64,000 nucleotides of DNA, taken from NCBI GenBank assembly GCA_041905785.1, contig JAYRKJ010000017.1, positions 80,405 to 144,404 of the forward strand, given 5' to 3'. The notes under the pieces were generated by a model that saw only the letters and a list, made by a program, of their open reading frames with translations, did no database searches and was not told the origin of the DNA. Position numbers and translations under genes: made by a program. The DNA comes from Roseateles_B sp041905785 (GTDB taxonomy: Bacteria; Pseudomonadota; Gammaproteobacteria; Burkholderiales; Burkholderiaceae_C). Below are positions 1 through 8,066 of the stretch, piece after piece. Numbering within the stretch: position 1 is the first letter of the stretch; the number at the start of each line of letters is the position of its first letter.

Positions 1-1045
1 GTACCGCTTCAAGTACCAAGCGGCGGACAAGGCAGGCGAACTCGCAGAGCCAGTCGATCTGAAGCCTCTCGCCGACTACCTCAACGCCAACAGAGCCGGG
101 CGCACATCGGCGCCGATCATCAACACCATCGCCGACGAGCTCGGCGTCAAGGGTGTGGGTGGAGGGTCTCTGGCCGATGGATCACTGTCCGCTGGCAACG
201 CCACGCTCAGGCAGGCTGAAGACCTGCGCAAGGCGGTCAATCGCTTCTTCAAGAGGGACGATCCGAACGACGCACGCGTAGCCGGAGAGATCCGGGCTGT
301 CATCGATCAGATCACCGAAGGAAAGGGCGGCGACTTGTATGCGCAGGCACGCAAGGCGCGCCAGCGCCACGGGCAGCTTTTCGAGGACAACGCCATCATC
401 TCGGACCTGTTGGAGAACCGGCGTAACACAGCAGATCGCCGCGTCGCTTTGGAAGATGTGTTTCGCCGGACGATCCTGAATGGGGACCGCGACTCCATCG
501 GAATGCTGCGCAGGACCTTTGACGTGAGCGACCAGAAGGCCGGGTTCAAGCCCCAGACGAACGGCCCAGGCGCGCAAGCGTGGCGAGAGCTTCAAGGTGC
601 CACTTTGAGGCACCTTCTGGAAGAAGCCACCAAGGGGGTGGCGACGGACATCGCCGGCAACCCGATCTTCTCCGCGGCGAAGCTGAACAACGCGCTCAAC
701 TCTTTGGAGCGTGGAGGCCGCCTGGAGTTCGTTCTTGGCAAGCAGCGCGCTCAGATGGTTCGAGACCTCAACGAGGTATCCAAGGTCGTACTGACCTCGC
801 CGCCTGGCGCCGTGAACACCAGCCACAGCGCTTCAGTCTTGCTGGCCGCTATCGCTGAGGCCGGTCTCACCGGATCCATGACCGGACTCCCGGTCCCCGT
901 GCTCTCAGCACTGCGGGCCGGTAACCAGTTCGTCAGGGACGTGAAGATCCGCCGCCGCGTTGACGCCGCTCTGAGGGATGCCGAACGCAAGTCCCCGGGC
1001 AGGCCCGGGCCCGCAGTGCGCGACCCTGCAAAGACCGTTCATTGA
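1..1045 (+). CDS. Phage virion-associated protein, C-terminal part (cut by window edge)
   Basis: The reading frame is already open at the first bases of the window, so the gene begins upstream and only its last ~347 residues are seen. The visible part is mostly charged helical sequence, followed near the end by a small hydrophobic Ala/Gly/Leu-rich stretch and a basic tail. I recognise no domain. Position directly upstream of a P22-type tailspike gene, 12 bases away and on the same strand, suggests a late structural or DNA-ejection protein of the prophage. That role is inferred from context only. Confidence 0.55.
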   Translation, partial: YRFKYQAADKAGELAEPVDLKPLADYLNANRAGRTSAPIINTIADELGVKGVGGGSLADGSLSAGNATLRQAEDLRKAVNRFFKRDDPNDARVAGEIRAVIDQITEGKGGDLYAQARKARQRHGQLFEDNAIISDLLENRRNTADRRVALEDVFRRTILNGDRDSIGMLRRTFDVSDQKAGFKPQTNGPGAQAWRELQGATLRHLLEEATKGVATDIAGNPIFSAAKLNNALNSLERGGRLEFVLGKQRAQMVRDLNEVSKVVLTSPPGAVNTSHSASVLLAAIAEAGLTGSMTGLPVPVLSALRAGNQFVRDVKIRRRVDAALRDAERKSPGRPGPAVRDPAKTVH

Positions 1046-1057
1046 GGAGCCAAGCAG

Positions 1058-2881
1058 ATGCTTGCAACACTTTCCCCATTCCCCCAGTACCTCGATGTGG
1101 ACGGATCTCCGCTGGATGATGGGCGCCTGTACTTCGGTGCAGTCGGACTAAACCCAGAGACCAGCCCAATCACGGTTTACTGGGATGCAGCCGGCACGCA
1201 GCCGGCGGCGCAGCCTATCAAGGTCAAGGCGGGTTTCCCGTTGCGCAATGGAGCGGCTGCCCAGGTCTATGCCGGGTCCGATTACTCGCTGACCGTCAAG
1301 AACAAGCGCGGGCGCCTCGTGCTTTACGCGCCGGACTCCTCGCAGTTCAGCCAGGCCACAGCCATTGCGGCGTTTTCGGACGCGACGCCTGGCAAGGGTG
1401 ACGCGCTGATCGCGCTGAAGCAGTCGGGGACCGGCTCCGTTGATCGGACCCAGCACCAAAAGAACGCGGAGCTGCTGAGCGCGGCCGACTATGGCGCCAC
1501 CGGTGGATCGGTGCCTACGGACTCTGCAGCGATCCAGGCTGCAGGTGCTGCTGCAGCTACCGCTGGAGCGCCGAACGTCGTGCGCATCAACTCGAACGTT
1601 TCCAAAACCATTGACCTTGGCTCGCTCAGACTGCCTACCGGAGTGGTGTTCAAGGATGAGCGCTACGCCGACAACGGCTGGGCGGTCTACCACTGCGAGG
1701 GTGACGATGCTCAGTTGATGTTGCGTGGGCGGTCCGCTGCAGCCACGAATCCTGAGGGCCCGGCGCTGGTTCTTCAAAACCTGGCCAGTTCCGGAAATCG
1801 CACCGTCAGCATTGTGGCCTGGGCCGGCCCAACCAATGCGCCTGTGGCGCATCAGTACGAGCACTATGGGTTCACGGTGGACGGGTCCTGGTATGCGGGC
1901 CGTGAGTGGCTGTCGTCAGGATCGACGGACACTGGTTTCCGGGCGCGCTATCGCATGGGCAACGATGGCGGGTGCATCTGGAATCCGACTGGCGATGCAG
2001 CGAGTTATCGCAACAACCCGGCCGTGGCCTTTTCGCAGAACGTACTGTTCACGTTCAACGCCCCTTTGCAGACCGGCTATGCCTATAGCGCGAAGCCGCT
2101 CCTGGAGATGCGGACCACAACCGTGTCCATTCCAAATGAGCTGGAGCTGCAGACAGACGTGGGGCACTCCGGCTCTGCGGTGGCCAACGCCACGCTCAGA
2201 TTTCAGAGCGGAAACCGTGCTGCGGGCACGCACGCCAACAAGTGGTCTGTGCTCAATGACTTCCCAGGCGCAGGGCAGCTGACCTTCTACGACCATACGG
2301 CCGGCGTCAACAAGCTCTCCCTGATCACTGGCGGCGACGTCGTGCACGCCGGCAATATCCGCCCAGCAGCGGACAACACCTACAGCCACGGCACGGCCGC
2401 GGCACGCTCAAGCGTCGTTTATTCCGCGACTGGAACGATCAACACCTCAGACGAGCGCGAAAAGCAGGACATCGGGCCAATCCCGGAGGCCTGGCTGAGA
2501 GCCTGGGGGGACGTGCAGTGGGTTCGCTTCCGCTGGTGCGAGGCAGTACTGACGCGCGGGTCCGGTGCGCGGTGGCACATCGGCCTGATCGCCCAGCGCG
2601 TCCGCGACGTGTTCCAGGCCCACGGTATTGACGCCTTCGAGATCGGATTGCTCTGCTACGACGAGTGGCCCGAGCAGGTGATTGAAACTCCAGAGCATCG
2701 CAGTGGTGACGAGGTAGTGATCCCTGCAAAACGCGAGGTGACTCCTGCTGGCAGCCGCTTCGGCCTACGGTACGAGGAGGCGCTGGCGCTCGAATGCGCA
2801 TACCTGCGCTGGCGCTTCGATTCGATCGATGGTGGCGCGGCCCTGATGGGTGGGGGCGGCCCTGGGGAGGAGGTGCCATGA
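1058..2881 (+). CDS. Phage tailspike/tail fibre with P22-like head-binding N-terminus and S74 intramolecular chaperone C-terminus
   Basis: 607 residues. The first ~100 residues match the style of the P22 tailspike head-binding domain: DVDGSPLDDGRLYFG, then PITVYWDAAGTQPAAQPI, a GFPLRNG turn and DYSLTVKN. The middle is low-complexity beta-rich fibre sequence. The C-terminal ~125 residues begin with NTSDEREKQDI, the signature of the peptidase S74 auto-processing chaperone, in which the Ser and the following Lys form the cleavage dyad. Known members trimerise the fibre and then cut themselves off. The stop codon overlaps the start of the next gene (ATGA). It is probably the host-recognition protein of the prophage. 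Confidence 0.85.
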   Translation: MLATLSPFPQYLDVDGSPLDDGRLYFGAVGLNPETSPITVYWDAAGTQPAAQPIKVKAGFPLRNGAAAQVYAGSDYSLTVKNKRGRLVLYAPDSSQFSQATAIAAFSDATPGKGDALIALKQSGTGSVDRTQHQKNAELLSAADYGATGGSVPTDSAAIQAAGAAAATAGAPNVVRINSNVSKTIDLGSLRLPTGVVFKDERYADNGWAVYHCEGDDAQLMLRGRSAAATNPEGPALVLQNLASSGNRTVSIVAWAGPTNAPVAHQYEHYGFTVDGSWYAGREWLSSGSTDTGFRARYRMGNDGGCIWNPTGDAASYRNNPAVAFSQNVLFTFNAPLQTGYAYSAKPLLEMRTTTVSIPNELELQTDVGHSGSAVANATLRFQSGNRAAGTHANKWSVLNDFPGAGQLTFYDHTAGVNKLSLITGGDVVHAGNIRPAADNTYSHGTAAARSSVVYSATGTINTSDEREKQDIGPIPEAWLRAWGDVQWVRFRWCEAVLTRGSGARWHIGLIAQRVRDVFQAHGIDAFEIGLLCYDEWPEQVIETPEHRSGDEVVIPAKREVTPAGSRFGLRYEEALALECAYLRWRFDSIDGGAALMGGGGPGEEVP

Positions 2882-3279
2882 ACATGGCCCTTGCGGCGAT
2901 CCTGCTGCTGCTGGTGGGCGCCACCCACTACGGCTACGACCTGATTGCGCTCGGATACGGCGGCGCGCCGGCAGTGGCCAAGGCCTGGTTCTACATCCTC
3001 CGCGGCGTCGAGGGGTTCGCGCTCTTCGCCGTGGTAGCTGTGGCCTATCGACGGCATCGTGCTGTTTTTGCGGTGTGCCTGCTGGGCATGGCCGAGGAGG
3101 GGCAGACAGCGGCATGCCGAGCGGCACGTCCCATTGGGGACCTGCCAGCGTTCCTGCCGATGTTTGAAGGGCTCTGCGGGCCGACCTGGTACTGGGTGGG
3201 GCTGTGTGCCATTGGCCTGGTGGCCCTTGGAATCGCATACGAACTGGGAGGAAAGACGCGTGGACCAAGATCAGCTTGA
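2878..3279 (+). CDS. Small prophage membrane protein
   Basis: 133 residues starting with the ATG that overlaps the tailspike stop codon; GGGGAGGAGG lies just upstream as a strong ribosome site. At least three hydrophobic segments can be seen (about residues 2-20, 35-55 and 105-125), so it should sit in the inner membrane. Such genes often lie between tail fibre and lysis genes in temperate phages. I cannot name a family, and a superinfection-exclusion or accessory lysis role would be a guess. Confidence 0.6.
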   Translation: MNMALAAILLLLVGATHYGYDLIALGYGGAPAVAKAWFYILRGVEGFALFAVVAVAYRRHRAVFAVCLLGMAEEGQTAACRAARPIGDLPAFLPMFEGLCGPTWYWVGLCAIGLVALGIAYELGGKTRGPRSA

Positions 3280-3523
3280 CGCCATCCAGGCGTCCGTGTC
3301 GGCCGGGGTCAGAGAGGCCATTGCTGACCCTGCCACCTGGGATGCGGGGTTCTCTGCCATGAAATCGCACCTTCGAGATGCTGCCGAGGCCGAGTCCGGC
3401 CGGTGGGTTGTCGGCTGGTTGGGCTGGCTCGTGAAGAAGGCGGCGCTTGGCGTGGCCATCGTTGCGGTCCTCTACTACACGGGCGGCCTCCCGGCCGTGC
3501 TCGCATGGTTCAAGGTCAAATGA
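3260..3523 (+). CDS. Small phage protein with one C-terminal membrane segment (holin-like)
   Basis: 87 residues from a GTG start preceded by GGGAGG. The start lies inside the preceding gene, giving a 20-base overlap. The N-terminal two thirds are soluble and charged; one hydrophobic segment follows near residues 58-80 (AALGVAIVAVLYYTGGLPAVLAW). Location just ahead of a holin-like gene and an endolysin suggests a holin or antiholin component. That role is inferred; the topology is what the sequence shows. Confidence 0.6.
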   Translation: MDQDQLDAIQASVSAGVREAIADPATWDAGFSAMKSHLRDAAEAESGRWVVGWLGWLVKKAALGVAIVAVLYYTGGLPAVLAWFKVK

Positions 3524-3753
3524 CGCTGGTGGCGGAGTGGCGCCGGCTTCTTCGCCGGGCCTGGTCTATCCGCCTGGCGCTGACCTCGGCTGCACTATCG
3601 GCCGCGGAGTTCGCGCTGCAGTACCTCCCACAGGCGGCGGTCGATCTCATCGGCCCGGGACGCTTCGCCGCACTGGCCTTCGTGGTGAGCGTTGCCGCAG
3701 CTGTGGCGCGGATCGTGGCTCAACCGAGGATGCACGATGACACCGCGCGCTGA
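3520..3753 (+). CDS. Holin-like protein (DUF7940 type)
   Basis: 77 residues, start codon overlapping the preceding stop (ATGA). The pattern of a basic N-terminus (RRLLRRAWSIRL), an Ala/Leu-rich helix with SAALSAAEFAL, an amphipathic middle and a second helix ending in ARIVAQP is the one seen in small proteins encoded beside endolysins in phages of Burkholderiales. Two short membrane helices are consistent with a holin. The next gene, an endolysin, starts inside its last 17 bases. Confidence 0.6.
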   Translation: MTLVAEWRRLLRRAWSIRLALTSAALSAAEFALQYLPQAAVDLIGPGRFAALAFVVSVAAAVARIVAQPRMHDDTAR

Positions 3754-4312
3754 GCCCAGTCGAAGGAAGGCTCCATGGCTGGCCGCCGCGGTGGCATCAG
3801 GCGCTCTGGTGCTGGGCAGCCCGCAGCTTATGGGGTTCCTCAGCCGCTGGGAGGGAGAGAACGAGTTGACCGTCTATGCCGACAAGCTGGCCGGCGGACT
3901 CCCCACCGTCTGCAAGGGCCTCACCCGCCATGTCACCTCGACCCCCATCGTCGTCGGCGAGCGTTGGACGGCCGAGAAGTGTGCGCGCGAGGAGCGGGCT
4001 GCCGTCGAGCGGGTGCAGTTGGAGCTTGCGCCGTGCTTCCTGCATCAGCCATCCCAGGCGGTGTTTGACGCCGCGACATCTCATGCCTGGAACCTGGGCG
4101 CGCCAGCAACGTGTGGCAGCGGCGCCATGGAGGCCTTCAACCGCGGCGACTGGACCGCCGGCTGCAGGCGGCTGAGCCGTGGTGACGACGGCAAGATTGT
4201 CTGGTCCTTCACCAGTCACATAGACACCAAGACCGGACAGAAGGTGCTGACCTTCGTCCAGGGCCTGGCCAACCGGCGCGGCGCGGAAACGCAGCTGTGC
4301 CTCCAACCATGA
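3737..4312 (+). CDS. Prophage endolysin, lysozyme family GH24
   Basis: 191 residues. An N-terminal basic stretch and a hydrophobic segment (about residues 13-30) suggest a signal-anchor-release export signal. The catalytic core follows: RWEGENELTVYADKLAGGLPT places a Glu, an Asp and a Thr in the E-D-T arrangement of T4-type lysozymes, then the usual TVCKGLT and the later AWNLGA segment. It should cut the glycan strands of peptidoglycan at the end of the phage cycle. Start overlaps the upstream holin-like gene and its stop overlaps the Rz gene, so the lysis genes are translationally coupled. Confidence 0.85.
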   Translation: MTPRAEPSRRKAPWLAAAVASGALVLGSPQLMGFLSRWEGENELTVYADKLAGGLPTVCKGLTRHVTSTPIVVGERWTAEKCAREERAAVERVQLELAPCFLHQPSQAVFDAATSHAWNLGAPATCGSGAMEAFNRGDWTAGCRRLSRGDDGKIVWSFTSHIDTKTGQKVLTFVQGLANRRGAETQLCLQP

Positions 4313-4677
4313 ATCCCTATGCACTCCTGGCAGTCGGAGGCCTATGGCTGGGCAGCGTGGCCACTGCTGGGTGGTGGGCCTATGGGGCGGGGCGCGATTC
4401 TGAGCTCGCAGCCCAGGCCCGTGAGGACAGGGCCGCCGCAGTCGCAACCCAAGCTGCAGCCAGCGCGGCAGCTGCAGCCATCAGCAAGATCGAGGTGAAG
4501 AATGTGCAGATCCGCCAGCCCCTGGAAACCATCGTCCGGACTGAAGAGGTCTTTCGCGACTGCCGCAGCGGCCCTGCTGCTCTCGGCCTGCTCAACGCTA
4601 CCCCCGGCATCACCTCCGCCGCCTCAGCCTCGGCCTCTGGTGGTGGCCAGCTGCCCGCCGCTGGCGCCTCTCGCTGA
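4309..4677 (+). CDS. Rz-like inner-membrane spanin
   Basis: 122 residues, ATGA overlap with the endolysin. One N-terminal membrane segment (about residues 5-27) is followed by an Ala/Glu/Gln-rich helical region, as expected for the i-spanin that crosses the periplasm. The Rz1-type lipoprotein is encoded inside its 3' half in another frame, a classical arrangement that supports the assignment. Together the pair would disrupt the outer membrane after endolysin action. Confidence 0.75.
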   Translation: MNPYALLAVGGLWLGSVATAGWWAYGAGRDSELAAQAREDRAAAVATQAAASAAAAAISKIEVKNVQIRQPLETIVRTEEVFRDCRSGPAALGLLNATPGITSAASASASGGGQLPAAGASR

Positions 4678-4765
4678 CGACAGCTTCGGGGCCTGGGTGC
4701 TCTGGGCGCAGTACGCTGCAGGGCAGTATGGGAAGTGCAGGGCTGCTGCGCTGGGCAAGGAATAG
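4502..4765 (+). CDS. Rz1-like outer-membrane spanin lipoprotein, nested in Rz
   Basis: 87 residues read in the +1 frame relative to Rz, starting inside it and running 88 bases past its stop. A hydrophobic segment ends in a lipobox, LLLSAC, and the mature part begins with the Pro-rich stretch (STLPPASPPPPQPRP) typical of Rz1. The ATG used here is the first available; another start closer to the signal peptide cannot be excluded. It is the last phage gene before the attachment site. Confidence 0.75.
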   Translation: MCRSASPWKPSSGLKRSFATAAAALLLSACSTLPPASPPPPQPRPLVVASCPPLAPLADDSFGAWVLWAQYAAGQYGKCRAAALGKE

Positions 4766-4847
4766 TGGGTGAAAAGTGTGCGGGGAAATTTGACAGAAAC
4801 GGTGCATTTCCTGCCTTCTGAGCGCTTGACGCGAGTCATTCTCCCTG

Positions 4848-4939
<92 letters not shown>

Positions 4940-4963
4940 GATTCCTTGGAAATCAAGGACTTA

Positions 4964-4994
4964 GAAGCCCGCCGCAAGCGGGCTTCTTTGCTTT
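4964..4994 (+). terminator. Rho-independent terminator after the tRNA-Ser sequence
   Basis: GAAGCCCGC, loop CGCAA, GCGGGCTTC give a 9-bp perfect stem followed by TTTGCTTT. It lies 24 bases after the CCA end of the tRNA-like sequence and probably belongs to the original host tRNA gene. Confidence 0.8.
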
Positions 4995-5035
4995 CATGGC
5001 TGCATTTCCGCAACCCATTTCAGTAAGCACTGACA

Positions 5036-5131
5036 CTATCTGGTCGGTTTGACCGGCTCGCCGACGCGGCGGTAAACGGTCCTGGTGAACTGTTCCTTGG
5101 CGTGGCCAAGCAGCTTGGTAGCGTCGTGAGG
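5036..5131 (-). pseudogene. Tyrosine integrase, C-terminal remnant
   Basis: About 30 codons on the minus strand read DATKLLGHAKEQFTRTVY followed by RRVGEPVKPTR and a stop. This is the usual end of a phage-type tyrosine recombinase: LLGH carries a catalytic His and TVYRR the nucleophilic Tyr, with the common PVKPTR tail. Upstream codons no longer resemble an integrase, so the gene is truncated. Its 3' end points at the tRNA-like attachment site about 100 bases away, as integrase genes often do. It is best read as what is left of a second element that used the same tRNA. Confidence 0.75.
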
Positions 5132-5282
5132 GCGCGAACCTCGCTTGCAGCCTTGGGGCGCGTGTTGCGGTCCTCGCCGGCCTCCCACCTTTTGGGGCCC
5201 CCTAAAGAGTCCTCTACGGCGGGCTCGCAAGAGAGGACATTCCGATGCTCAGCCTGCAGCTTGGGCTGTAACGGAGCAGGTC

Positions 5283-5549
5283 ATGCATTTCAAAGAGCTT
5301 GATTACGGGAGCTATCGCATCTTCGCGGGCGCCATCGAGCGCACGCGCGCGTACGGCTATGTGGCGGCGGTGGTGGTGATGCGGATGGAACAGGGCCGCC
5401 CAGGCCAGGAGGTCTTCAGGGATGAGAGCATGGCCGGCGGTTACGGCTGGCCGTCGCCGGCCGAGGCCCTGCGCCACGCCTTGCGGGAAGGGCAGCGCGC
5501 CGTGTCGAGCCGCGCCATGCAGAGGCATTCCGGCGTTCTGGCGCTTTGA
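5283..5549 (+). CDS. Small protein of unknown function
   Basis: 88 residues, start ATG with GGAG about 8 bases upstream. It begins HFKELDYGSYRIFAGAIERT and contains a mixed alpha/beta, soluble sequence without signal peptide or membrane segment. It may be cargo of the decayed element or a host gene; I recognise no family. About 200 bases after it hold nothing I can name. Confidence 0.5.
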   Translation: MHFKELDYGSYRIFAGAIERTRAYGYVAAVVVMRMEQGRPGQEVFRDESMAGGYGWPSPAEALRHALREGQRAVSSRAMQRHSGVLAL

Positions 5550-5749
5550 GTGGCGGTTCTGCCGCCGGTGCATGGCGGCATTTGCAGGAACTTCCCGAGG
5601 AGCAGGGACAGTGGTAGCGGCGGAGCGCCGCATGGCAAGGGGGAGCCGCTGCTCAGCGAGCGTATTTCAGGCTCGCCATACCGTCACTCATCGCCTCCTT
5701 GACGCCGGCACCTTGGTGAGGGCGCGTCGGGCGGCTATCGTCCTGCTCC

Positions 5750-6838
5750 ATGCAATCGGAGAAGACGTCCATCCCCCCAGTGCCCAGCCAGGCTGAGGCG
5801 CGGCACGCGTTCTTTGCCGAGCTGAATCCGCGCCGCGTTGGCGTCACCCTGGCCTTGGGCGGTGCTGCGGCCTGGTTTCTGAATTCCATCTTCATCACCC
5901 CGTTTCCGGTGCTGCTGGGCCGGACGCTCTTTGTCGCCATCCTGGCCCTGATTGCCTTCACGGCGGCTGGGCAATGGCCGCGTCGTCTGCCGCGCTGGAT
6001 CGAGCGCTGGCTGTTGCAGGTGATGGTGGTGGTGCTGGCGGTGCCGGTGGGTACGGCCATCGTCTATCTGGCCGCCGTGGGCGGGGATGTTGAGCGCCTG
6101 CTGCAGAGCGAAGGCCGCATCCTGGGCTTCCAGTGGATCGTGGGTTCGGGCCTGCTGCTCGGACCGCTGATCGCGCTGGGGGCGCTATATCGCCAGCGGG
6201 ACGCCGAGGCGCGCTCGCAGGCACTGCGCTTCGAACTGGAGCGCAGTGAACTGGAGCGGCGCGCGCTGGACGTGCGCCTGCGCCTGCTGCAGGCCCAGAT
6301 TGAGCCGCATTTCCTCTTCAACACCTTGGCCAATGTGCGTGCATTGGTCGAGACCGGCTCCCCGCAGGCGGCGCCCGTGCTGCACAGCCTGATCGCCTAT
6401 CTGCGCGCCGCCATGCCGCGCCTGCACGATGAGCTGGCAACGCTCGGAGACGAACTGAGCCTGGTGCGCGCCTACCTGGATCTGATGCATTTGCGCATGC
6501 CGGACCGGCTGCGATTCAGCATCGAGGTGCCCGCCGATCTCCACAGCCTGCGCTTCCCGCCCATGGCCTTGCTGACGCTGGTGGAGAATGCCGTGCGGCA
6601 CGGCATCGACCCCAGCGAGGTGGGCGGGGCCATCGTGATTCACGGAGAGCGTCAGGGCGCGCGCGTGGTGCTGGCCGTCAGCGATACCGGCGTCGGCCTC
6701 GCGCAATCCATGGGCACCGGCACAGGGCTGCGCAATTTGCGCGAACGCCTGCAGGTGTTCTATGGACCCTCCGCCAGCCTTGATTTGGCCGAGAATCAGC
6801 CGCACGGCCTGCATGCCCGGATTCAGTTCAACCCATGA
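5750..6838 (+). CDS. Sensor histidine kinase, LytS/YehU type (His_kinase family)
   Basis: 362 residues. Four hydrophobic segments occupy about residues 27-145, followed by a helical linker and the phosphoacceptor motif QIEPHFLFN with His187, which defines the LytS-type kinases. The ATPase part has the N box LVENAVRHG (Asn280) and a Gly-rich lid DTGVGL and GTGLRNLRERL. It should autophosphorylate and pass the phosphate to the LytTR regulator whose start codon overlaps its stop (ATGA). The membrane-embedded sensor lacks a large periplasmic domain; the signal is unknown. Confidence 0.9.
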   Translation: MQSEKTSIPPVPSQAEARHAFFAELNPRRVGVTLALGGAAAWFLNSIFITPFPVLLGRTLFVAILALIAFTAAGQWPRRLPRWIERWLLQVMVVVLAVPVGTAIVYLAAVGGDVERLLQSEGRILGFQWIVGSGLLLGPLIALGALYRQRDAEARSQALRFELERSELERRALDVRLRLLQAQIEPHFLFNTLANVRALVETGSPQAAPVLHSLIAYLRAAMPRLHDELATLGDELSLVRAYLDLMHLRMPDRLRFSIEVPADLHSLRFPPMALLTLVENAVRHGIDPSEVGGAIVIHGERQGARVVLAVSDTGVGLAQSMGTGTGLRNLRERLQVFYGPSASLDLAENQPHGLHARIQFNP

Positions 6839-7665
6839 TTGCCGCCACCGCCCTGATCGCCGACGACGAACCCCTGCTGCGCGAAAGCCTCGGCCGCGCC
6901 CTGCAGCAGCTCTGGCCGGAGCTCCAGGTGCTGGCCACCGCCCGCAATGGCCGGGAGGCGGTGGAGCTGTTCGAGGCGCATGCGCCGGACATCGTGTTCC
7001 TGGATGTGCATATGCCCGGCGTGAACGGCGTCGAGGCGGCGCGCCAGATCGGCCGCCGCGCGCAGCTGGTCTTCGTCACAGCCTACGAGCAGTATGCGGT
7101 GCAGGCCTTCGAGCAGGGGGCGCTGGACTATGTGGTCAAGCCGGTCGATCCGGTGCGGCTGAAGGACACGGTGGCGCGCCTGCAGGAGCGCTTGCGCTTG
7201 GAGCGCGCTGGCCAAGTGCCGGCTGCCGTCGCGGCCGAGGGGCTGGAAGCCGTGATCGAGCAGTTGGCGCAGCGCCTGGCTCAGGGGCGGAGCCAGTCGG
7301 GGGCCGGCGCCCGCGAGGGCGCGGCCTCAAGCGGCGGCGTCTACCTGCAGTGGATACGCGCTTCGGTGGGCAGCACCTTGCGCCTCATTCCGGTCGACCA
7401 GATTCTCTTCATGCGCTCCGACGAGAAGTACACGCTGGTCGTCTGGGAAGAGGGCGAGGCCCTGATCCGCACCCCCATCCGGGAACTGATCGAGCAACTG
7501 GATCCGCAGCATTTCGTGCAGGTGCACCGCTCGGTGGTGGTCAATCTGCACGCCATCAGCCACGTCACCCGCGGCCCCAACGAAACGGCGGATCTCCACC
7601 TGAAGAAGCGCAACGAGGTCTTGCCGGTCAGCCGCAGCTATCTGCATCTGTTCCGGCAGATGTAA
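6835..7665 (+). CDS. LytTR-family response regulator
   Basis: 276 residues. The N-terminal receiver domain (1-120) has the acidic pair DDE at the start, phosphoacceptor Asp57 in VFLDVHMPG, and the KPVDP turn. A variable linker follows (about 125-165), then a LytTR DNA-binding domain (about 170-275) with the typical EKYTLV, IRELIEQLDP and FVQVHRSVVVN segments. It is translated with the upstream kinase. Targets are not evident; LytTR proteins usually control a few nearby or envelope genes. The small membrane protein convergent to it is one neighbour to consider. Confidence 0.92.
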   Translation: MIAATALIADDEPLLRESLGRALQQLWPELQVLATARNGREAVELFEAHAPDIVFLDVHMPGVNGVEAARQIGRRAQLVFVTAYEQYAVQAFEQGALDYVVKPVDPVRLKDTVARLQERLRLERAGQVPAAVAAEGLEAVIEQLAQRLAQGRSQSGAGAREGAASSGGVYLQWIRASVGSTLRLIPVDQILFMRSDEKYTLVVWEEGEALIRTPIRELIEQLDPQHFVQVHRSVVVNLHAISHVTRGPNETADLHLKKRNEVLPVSRSYLHLFRQM

Positions 7666-7740
7666 GCCCGGCTGGCCGAGTCCCCAGACTCTTTCCGGCA
7701 AGCCCCGTTGGCTTCAACTCAACGCAGTACGCGGAGCCTG

Positions 7741-7923
7741 TCAGCGTGACGTGGACTTGCCTTCCACCACCACGGTCTCCAGGCGCCAGATCACCGGCGT
7801 CTTGCCCTCGGGCGTGAAAAAGAGGGCGTCGATGATGCCCACCAACGCCAGCAGCAACAGGGCCACCAGCAGCGCCGTATGCAGGCCGCTGTCAGAGAAC
7901 TCATGCAAAGATTTGCTGGTCAT
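7741..7923 (-). CDS. Small single-span membrane protein
   Basis: 60 residues; AGGAG lies 6-7 bases before the ATG, which supports translation. One strong hydrophobic helix (about residues 17-37, ALLVALLLLALVGIIDALFF) is flanked by a polar N-terminus and a short soluble tail with WRLETVVVEG. No family recognised. It lies convergent to the LytTR gene and upstream of the bidirectional terminator. Confidence 0.55.
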   Translation of the reverse strand: MTSKSLHEFSDSGLHTALLVALLLLALVGIIDALFFTPEGKTPVIWRLETVVVEGKSTSR

Positions 7924-8019
7924 GATGCGCTCCTACCCTGCGGTGCACTTGGCAGGGTTGAATCAACTGTAGGCCACAGCAGCGGGCGCCACCAGGGAAA
8001 GCCCCAGGCTGCCGAAACG

Positions 8020-8046
8020 AAAAACGCGACCTGACGTCGCGTTTTT
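8020..8046. terminator. Bidirectional Rho-independent terminator
   Basis: AAAAACGCGAC, loop CTGAC, GTCGCGTTTTT form an 11-bp perfect stem with A/T tracts on both sides, so it can stop transcription on either strand. It sits just past the stop of the aminopeptidase P gene (minus strand). Confidence 0.9.
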
Positions 8047-8066
8047 CACGGAAGCGCGGACAGGCG

